Source: Micromussa lordhowensis (Eukaryota > Cnidaria > Anthozoa > Scleractinia > Lobophylliidae). Taken from it: a DNA stretch of 64,000 bases. The position numbers were made by a program, and so were the translations under genes. The notes below the pieces were generated by a model. That model was not told where the DNA came from, did no database searches, and was given only the letters and a program-made list of their open reading frames with translations. This document shows, in pieces, positions 57,625-64,000 of the stretch (the stretch's first letter is position 1; each line of letters opens with the position of its first letter). Location of the stretch: assembly GCA_964020085.1 (NCBI GenBank), contig OZ026607.1, positions 19,703,606 through 19,767,605 on the forward strand. The letters are read 5' to 3'.

Positions 57625-60600
57625 TTATAACGCTCTTTCGTGATCTTCGGGCAAACCATTCGCCACGGAAGCCGCCCCAATTCCCTTGAGCACCATACTT
57701 TCCTCCTCAGACCCAGGTGTCACTAGCACTCTCTTGTTTAAGTCTGGAAGAGGTTTCCTGGAGTGATTCAGCTGAGGTAACCGCTGGGGTAGTTCTCCGC
57801 CACTCGACACAGACTCCGTGTCGGAGATCTCGGACGAGCTGTCAACGTCAGCTGTGGAGGGTGCCGATGTGCTATCTGTAAATAAAGACCAAGCTGGGAA
57901 TGCGAATTCTCCTTAAATTCTCACTGTTATGCTAAGACTGTTAGGTCTGAGAATTTCGTGGTTTATCGAGGTAACACACCCTAGTTGGCGAATTTCTTAT
58001 TTCTCATCAGCTCTCCGCTTGACAGTATATTAAACTTGTAAGAAGAAATAAGGTGTTGATCACTATTGAGAGTTACCTGTCTCGTCCTCTTCCTCCTGGA
58101 TCTCGCTCAGAGGTTCTAGGGGGTTAACCGCCTTCTGTTGCTGCTGCTGAACAGGGGGTTCCCCAGTCTGTGACGACATGGACAAATCAAGCTTGCCGCC
58201 TTTGTTAAGGCGATCACACATCAATGCAATGTGTTTCTTTAGTTTGCTAGTGTCTGTAGGAATCTTCATAGCGGAAACTCCAACTACAAGCAAAAACAAA
58301 GGACACTGATTATCACTACACACAAAGAGCCAACAGACACGTTTCTTTGATTGCCAAAATCATTGGATTTAGCACCGAGGTGCTGCGGAGTTCAACAAGA
58401 GGTAGTTAAAGGACAAAGGACGCTTGTGCTTTTCCTTTTTCACATACACATTTTGACGTTTCTAACTAACACCCCCTCAGCCGGAATAAGAGCTCCTAAC
58501 ACAACGTTTTTCAATAATTTCGTATTAACTTTACGTCCTACGTAAAACATTTATCATCAGCTTCATGCAAAGCACCGCTGCAACACCCGAACACGAGCAA
58601 TCAGCAGTACTTCAAAGTATCACACCAACATGGCACGAGCGGTTGCTTACTAACTTCGTGACGTAATCTGCGGGTTCATTCCGGCATAACCCATTAGAGA
58701 CTGGAGTTGATGAACAACTGGTACTTATTCCCCCTGATGAAAGAGTGGTTCATAAGTAAATACAAACCGGCTTGATCTTTTGCACTTTTAGCTAGACAGG
58801 TCCGCAATAAATGAGTAATGGCGGCGTCTGTGATTTCTTCCCAGCCCTAGCAAGCAAGCAAATAAACAAACAAACAAACGTTAAATTAAATAATCAAATA
58901 CCCTTTAGCACTAACTGTCAGTCAGCGATCAAAAGACAATGTATCAGTCGCACAAGAATACAGTATTTACAGGAGCCCATAACCAGGAGAGTTCATATGT
59001 CTTCTATCCGTATATCCGTAATTTCATTTTTCGGACTGAACGATTTCTAGCAGTCGTTTGCGACTTTCGTTGAATGGCTTGCTCAATCCTTACACTCATT
59101 GAATACGCTACCAAAATTGTTTTTTTTTTTAAATAATTGCTCAAAGCAGGGATTTAACAGGACTTTCAAGGACTTAAAGATGATTTGCAGTCCATACTGC
59201 GTACTCTCGAGAGTTTGTTTGCGTTTTTTGTTTTGTTTCATGTAAGACATCACAAAATGTGACCATTTCACAGTTACTCACATGAAGAAAATTCAAAGTT
59301 TCAAAACAACCGCAATTATGGATGCGAAGCGGTCGAAGCTTTATGCTTCGTTCTTTCTCATATCACTTGATGAAACAACTTCGCAGCAGTAAAAATTATG
59401 AAGTTGTAGAAAAAAGAATTTGAAAGGCCTCAAAGATAAGGTAAACCACAATTTTACAGCCCAAATTTACAGCAAGGACTTCCAACGCGTTGAGGTTTTG
59501 GACTTTGAAGTTGCCTACGAATGCTGCCAAAGGACTCTGAGTGCGAATAATATTCTCGCCTTATTTGTTCCAAGACCCTTGTTTCACAGGCTCCAATTAG
59601 CAGAAATCTGTCACTGGTTACGGGCAAGTAGTGTTCAAGACAGCATACCTGTTCCTCTGATTCGGATACTTCTGGAGATAGCGCAGTCTGAAGTACCTCA
59701 AAGTCTTTATCTGTCATGTTAGTCCATAGCCTGCAAAGAAATAAACAAACAAGATCGTTTTCAAAGCATAAGGAACAATTTTTTGGGCAAAGTTTTTCAA
59801 GCTGCAGATTGCCCCACTTTACTTTGACTAGCTTCCACACGTGAATTATTTAAGCAATAGAGCACGTTTTCCGTGTTTATATAGCCTTACGAGAAGGGTT
59901 GGGAGAATTCGGGACAGTTATGCAAACCCGAAAAGTAGTTGAGGGTTTGCAAAACTTTCGAGAATTCTCCCAAAACTCTTCGTGTTTAGATGAGGCTATA
60001 TAAACACGGAGAAAGTGCTTTGTTGCTTTTATAAAATAATTCTCACAAATACGCACGAATCTTAAACGTCACAACCGTGTTTACCTACTCTCATCTAAAC
60101 ACACCTTTCGATCAATGAGAGCGCGCGTAGTGGCTCAATTATTTAATAAAAATTAATATTGTATTTTCGCATTGCATGCAGGGGTTTTATTAAGGGCTTG
60201 GCACCGAGCACATTGACCGGCTGTGAGGATGATTTTACCCTCCTGGTTTGACCTTCTAGAGGAAAGTTTTTTCTCTTAAAGAAGCTCAGTTGCCCTCCTG
60301 CTGAAAAAGTGTGTGTATTTGCATCGAGCACTCTCACGACAGAGTTCAGTAATCTTTTCATTGTTTCTTTGTTTAGTTGGCGATAGTTAACTGCGTGGCG
60401 ATATCCGAGAAACGTTGTTTTGAGTTTCTTTTTCTACTAAAGACGACGTTAGGTTGAACAAACGAAAGAATTTCAGAGTATTGGACGTGATTACTCTCAC
60501 AAAATCGACAGATTCAACTCTCAACAATACTCGATCTACATCAAGAGTCGGCATTTCGAATCCCAGATTTCAACCTTAAGTTTAACGTTAGGTTTTATTA

Positions 60601-63600
60601 ACTTACTTGATGAGGAAATTTAAAAGTCGCGTCCCGCACGATAAGTTATAAGCAGCTGTTTCGATGGCCCGTTCACATTCCTCCTCGGCCTCACCTAACG
60701 CTAAGAGCTGAGAGAGGATAAAGAGAACCTTAACATAGAGTAATCGTGAGATACCTTACTAAAGAAAAGAACGCTCCCTCAAAACTAACTAGCACAGAAG
60801 GAAACACTTAATAGCTTAAATTCCCTTGACAAAAGAAGGTCGAAATATCAATTCTCCAGGGCTGGGTTGTTCAAAGCCCGATTAAGCTAACCCAGGACTA
60901 GCGACTGGAGAACTTTTATTTGAGTTTCGTAACTTTTCGGTGAGGTTTTCTGTTTATATTGTTTGTCCTTCAGTTTTGAACTTGAATAATCTCAAACTAC
61001 ACAAAACATAAGCAGTGAAAAACATTCTAATAGAAGACAAATTAATACTTCGGTTAACTTTTAATCCTGGGTTAGTGTTAGCCCACTTTTGAACCACCCG
61101 GCCCTGAATGCCAAATGGTTGCCAGAACTGTTTTAATATGTGCTGAGGCTCCCAAGGAGAAATAAGATAATCATGTACTCAATAAAAACTTGTTCTCTTC
61201 CCAAAAGCATTCCCTTTATCAGTTCTTCGCAATTCGCAATCTGAGACTGGGGCTAAATAAATAACCTTCATGATTAGATAGGCGTGGATGATATTTGCAA
61301 CTGGATCTCTCTCTCTCTATTGGTTTAACCCAGTGTTGGTGTTCTGCCTAATAAGCTTAGCCAGTTAAATGATGATTTTCTAAATTCTCATCATCTGTCT
61401 CTCTCGCAGCGTACAAACAGTTTGAGGAGAAACAGACCTTCATCACTCGTCATAAGTTCCAGATGCACTCGTGATGCGCCACTGCTGTGATTTCTAAATT
61501 TGATTACCTGTCTGTAAGTCCCATCCAGCAGTGTGTCGAGGTTCGCAAGTGGTGCTGGGGTCTTGTCTTTGAATCTTGTTAACAATCTTCTCTGGATGGC
61601 TCGAAACTGTTGAGCCCGCTGTGCTAACAGCTCGCGATATTTGGTCTTGTTACAACGTTGCTGTGAATAACAAACGTGCAACATGCTCACTATTTGATTA
61701 TCACCTGACCCAGAGGTCCACACCAGAGAATATCGACCCGAGGTCTTGACGTCGGGCCGATATCTCTCCCAGTACGGTCCCGAACAAGCTTGGTTAATAA
61801 CAGATTTATTATACGACTGAAGAAATCTTTTTCACAAATTCCATGCACACGTGCGGGATCATTCGGGACAATGCCCGGTCCAATACTTAGAGAATATTGG
61901 ACCAGCAATAGAGCATTTTGATTGGTTTATTTTAGTTATTGGCCCTCTGACTGCCTGAGTCTTGTAATAATATATAATATTCATACAACTAACACCACTT
62001 CACAGTGATCTTACGAAGAAAAAACTGAACGTAAACCCATCACTTGCGTGCGAAAATTAAACGCAAAATTAACCAAGCAAAGATGCCGAATTTTTCGGCC
62101 CCAATCTTCGACGTCTCTCTCAAGCGAGGAAAGACTGGAGCGGGCAAGGAGCGACGAATATTTATTCGCGCTGTAGTAAAGGAAGGTAACTTTTTGAAGC
62201 AAGGGCTGGTAGAAGAACACAATTTGAACAGAAAAAGGAACAAAAGAAAATATTTACCTCAAAGTGTGCATCTATAAGTTCGTAATACTCCTGGAGCGGT
62301 AACGGGCCCATGAAAGAAGCTCGGCACTGAACAGAGTCCTGAAAAGAAATTCAAAGAAACTCATCAAAACTACATGTAGTAAGGATTTGTGTTTGAAGGA
62401 ACTCGGACATGGAAACAACATGATTATCATGACGCCATCGTTTTCGAAAACCTCTGTTTTTAAAACGTTTTACGTCCACACGAAAACGAAAAGTCGGCGT
62501 ATTCAAATTCCTACGGTTTGAAGAGCGTTTTCGAAAAGCTCCGTTTTCGAGACGGATTCGTGTGGTAGGCCTAACCGGAGAAGTAAAGCTACGTTTTTCC
62601 AAATTCTTCCGGCGTAGTGTGGAAGCTGTCTAAGGTTTTACTGTACCTTGTTTTTCTTGAAATGTGCGTCTAGCCGCTTGCAAACCTCGTGCAGAATAAG
62701 CCACATCCCCTGAAACACATCACACTGGATTCTGTATCTCTCTGCGGAGAAAAAGAAACAGAGATCGAATATATAAACAATACCCTCCATTTGGCATGAA
62801 CGTATGCTGACCCTATGCTGGGATATTTGTCCGTGTACATTATCTGTTCCGAGAAGTAAGCAGTTTTCTGAGAGCAAAGCTCGAGGAAATCTGAGCCACG
62901 AAGAACAGATAATGTTCAAGAACAAATATCTGAGCATATTTTCACGCCAAATGGAGCCTATTATGTTTATTATCCTTCAAATAGTTTTTTGCAACACGCG
63001 CAGTTTTGAAAATTAGGGAATATCACTCGGATAATGCTCAGGGCATATTCATTCACGTGACAAGTTTTGACCAATCGCGCGCGAGCGAAAATATGTTCTT
63101 TGCCTCCCTGGCAAAAGGGGTCTTTGAGAGAAACCATTCATATGCAAATGTGTTTCATTTCACCTTGAGTTCCATACCAGCGAGTCAAAGTTATTTTCAC
63201 GAGGAAAGTTCTTATCGAGGACTAGTTCTGAAATTGACGAGAAAAAAACTCGGAACTGGCCAAATACATAGTGTAATGTTTACTTAGATTAGGCCTGGTC
63301 ACATGGGTGAAAATCGTTAGATAACAATAGGCGACCCTTTGTTTGCAATATTTGCCTCATTAGCATAAGCGAACAGTTTCTGATGGAGCTACAAAAACAT
63401 TAGTCCTGAATACTGTCCCAAGTAATCTGAGCCAAATGTACTGAATACTTACTTTTTGTGCGAAAAGGGTTTTAAAGGAGAATATAAGAGCTCATTAGCG
63501 CTTTTGCCACCCAAAAATTTTGCAGTTTTTGAAAACCCATTTTTCAGTGAATACTACACCCAAAGAGCCAAACATTTCACCACTTTCACTTGCTACGTTT

Positions 63601-63813
63601 CACAAGCTCTAAATACTTGTCGTCAATTGGTAACTAGCATGATGTCTTCTCAGAGTGAAGTTGTATGTTCATGAGGAAAAATGTCAGCAAAGATCGCTCT
63701 GTAAGTCGGAGCATACATACGTGATGTTTTTGAAGCGAGGATAGTGACAACCGGTCCAGAAAAGTACTGGATACCAACTGCTGCCATTGGAATGACAGCA
63801 TCGTTTACCATAT
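57625..63813 (-). CDS. BBS9: BBS9 / PTHB1, BBSome subunit (C-terminal nine exons)
   Basis: Exons in transcript order: 63813-63721, 62741-62647, 62338-62258, 61660-61508, 60707-60607, 59730-59649, 58846-58768, 58283-58077 and 57875-57625. All are GT-AG and in phase, giving 379 residues before a TAA; the N-terminal beta-propeller part is off the right edge. BBS9 belongs to the BBSome, the coat that carries membrane proteins in and out of cilia. Hallmarks I recognise: ASKTSQRYRIQ across the first junction, PLQEYYELIDAHFE, AQQFRAIQRRLL with RFKDKTPAPLANLDTLLDGT, GWEEITDAAITHLL, and DTSKLKKHIALMCDRLNKGG. They match human BBS9 in the same order and spacing. The last exons encode a low-complexity acidic/Ser tail with a QQQQQ run and no clear domain. 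BBS9 runs toward the BMPER-like gene, tail to tail. Confidence 0.97.
59848..60034. mobile_element. Palindromic MITE in a BBS9 intron
   Basis: GCACGTTTTCCGTGTTTATA and TAGCC with GGGAGAATTC on the left are mirrored by GAATTCTCCC and GGCTATATAAACACGG with AGAAAGTGC on the right. Arms are roughly 80 bp. It lies between BBS9 exons 60707-60607 and 59730-59649. Confidence 0.8.
60859..61104 (+). mobile_element. MITE family A, copy 2 (BBS9 intron)
   Basis: The left end GGGCTGGGTTGTTCAAAG and the right end CTTTTGAACCACCCGGCCC are inverted repeats. The full length matches 2690-2926 in the same orientation. It is non-coding. Confidence 0.82.
61750..61920. repeat. Dispersed-element fragment in a BBS9 intron
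   Basis: CGAACAAGCTTGGTTAATAA relates to the palindrome at 41294-41448, and GGTCCAATA-TATTGGACC relates to the 227-bp duplication at 40559-40955. The same two sequence families therefore sit next to each other in both genes. Confidence 0.55.
62385..62635 (+). mobile_element. GAAAACG-family element, copy 3 (BBS9 intron)
   Basis: ACGTTTTACGTCCACACGAA, GGTAGGCCTAACCGG and the flanking CGTTTTCGAAAA words match 41555-41790. It ends about 12 bases before the BBS9 exon 62741-62647, close enough to matter for splicing. Confidence 0.7.
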
Positions 63814-63906
63814 CTACAGAAAAAAAAAATATACGATGGATTGAAAAAGTGGCGAAATTGTCAATACAGGAGGCAATTTCTTGAGGGGACGCCTCGCCCA
63901 ACAAGG

Positions 63907-63966
63907 CTAACCTGTGAGCAGGCTCGCTAACCTGTGAGCAGGCTCGCTAACCTGTGAGCAGGCTCT
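63907..63966 (+). repeat. 20-bp tandem repeat, three copies
   Basis: CTAACCTGTGAGCAGGCTCG is repeated three times almost perfectly. It lies upstream of the first visible BBS9 exon, in the intron that continues off the window. Confidence 0.92.
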
Positions 63967-64000
63967 AGCACAGGACACCCAGCCTCCGAAGCAAACCATT

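Noticed and set aside
59454..59840. 128-codon minus-strand frame taken as a single exon
   Set aside because: Only 59649-59730 matches BBS9; a donor and acceptor bound it exactly in phase.
1..64000. CRISPR arrays, tRNA or rRNA genes, bacterial-style operons
   Set aside because: No regularly spaced repeat-spacer array, no tRNA arm pattern (GGTTCRANNCC with matching stems) and no rRNA-like sequence was seen; the tandem repeats present have no unique spacers.

Overview
This is a stretch of animal nuclear genome. It is AT-rich, its genes are split into many short exons with GT-AG introns, and about half of it is mobile-element debris. Two genes are firmly identified by homology. One encodes a BMPER/crossveinless-2-type BMP-binding protein and the other the BBSome subunit BBS9 (PTHB1). 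The proteins resemble their vertebrate counterparts strongly and the introns are moderately short. The intergenic DNA is full of small palindromic elements of the kind common in anthozoans. A cnidarian, probably a reef coral or sea anemone, is my best guess, but this is inference; no species-specific marker is visible.

Layout: (1) 0.5-5.5 kb, plus strand: the last exons of a membrane protein that aligns with the C-terminal half of otopetrin proton channels. (2) 5.5-34.3 kb: no certain gene. It holds miniature inverted-repeat elements, two TTAA-flanked elements, a 1.9 kb inverted-repeat element carrying a degenerate minisatellite, hammerhead-like RNA motifs, a possible small minus-strand gene or remnant at 17.8-18.3 kb, and a lone signal-peptide-like exon at 26.7 kb. 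(3) 34.5-52.1 kb, plus strand: the complete or nearly complete BMPER-like gene. It has eight exons in matching splice phase that encode a signal peptide, two VWC domains, a VWD domain with GDPH and CGLCG motifs, a C8 domain and a TIL domain. The introns carry nested MITEs, a 97-bp minisatellite, a 227-bp duplication and a pogo-like element. (4) 52.1-57.6 kb: a repeat-packed spacer between converging genes. (5) 57.6-63.8 kb, minus strand: the last nine exons of BBS9, all in phase; the 5' part lies beyond the right edge.

The two main genes have no shared pathway that I know of: BMPER is a secreted regulator of BMP signalling and BBS9 is a ciliary trafficking subunit. Their adjacency is notable because the human genes are also neighbours (7p14.3), so this looks like ancient microsynteny, with one gene inverted relative to the human order. 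The BMPER-like protein appears shorter than the vertebrate one, with two VWC domains where human has five.
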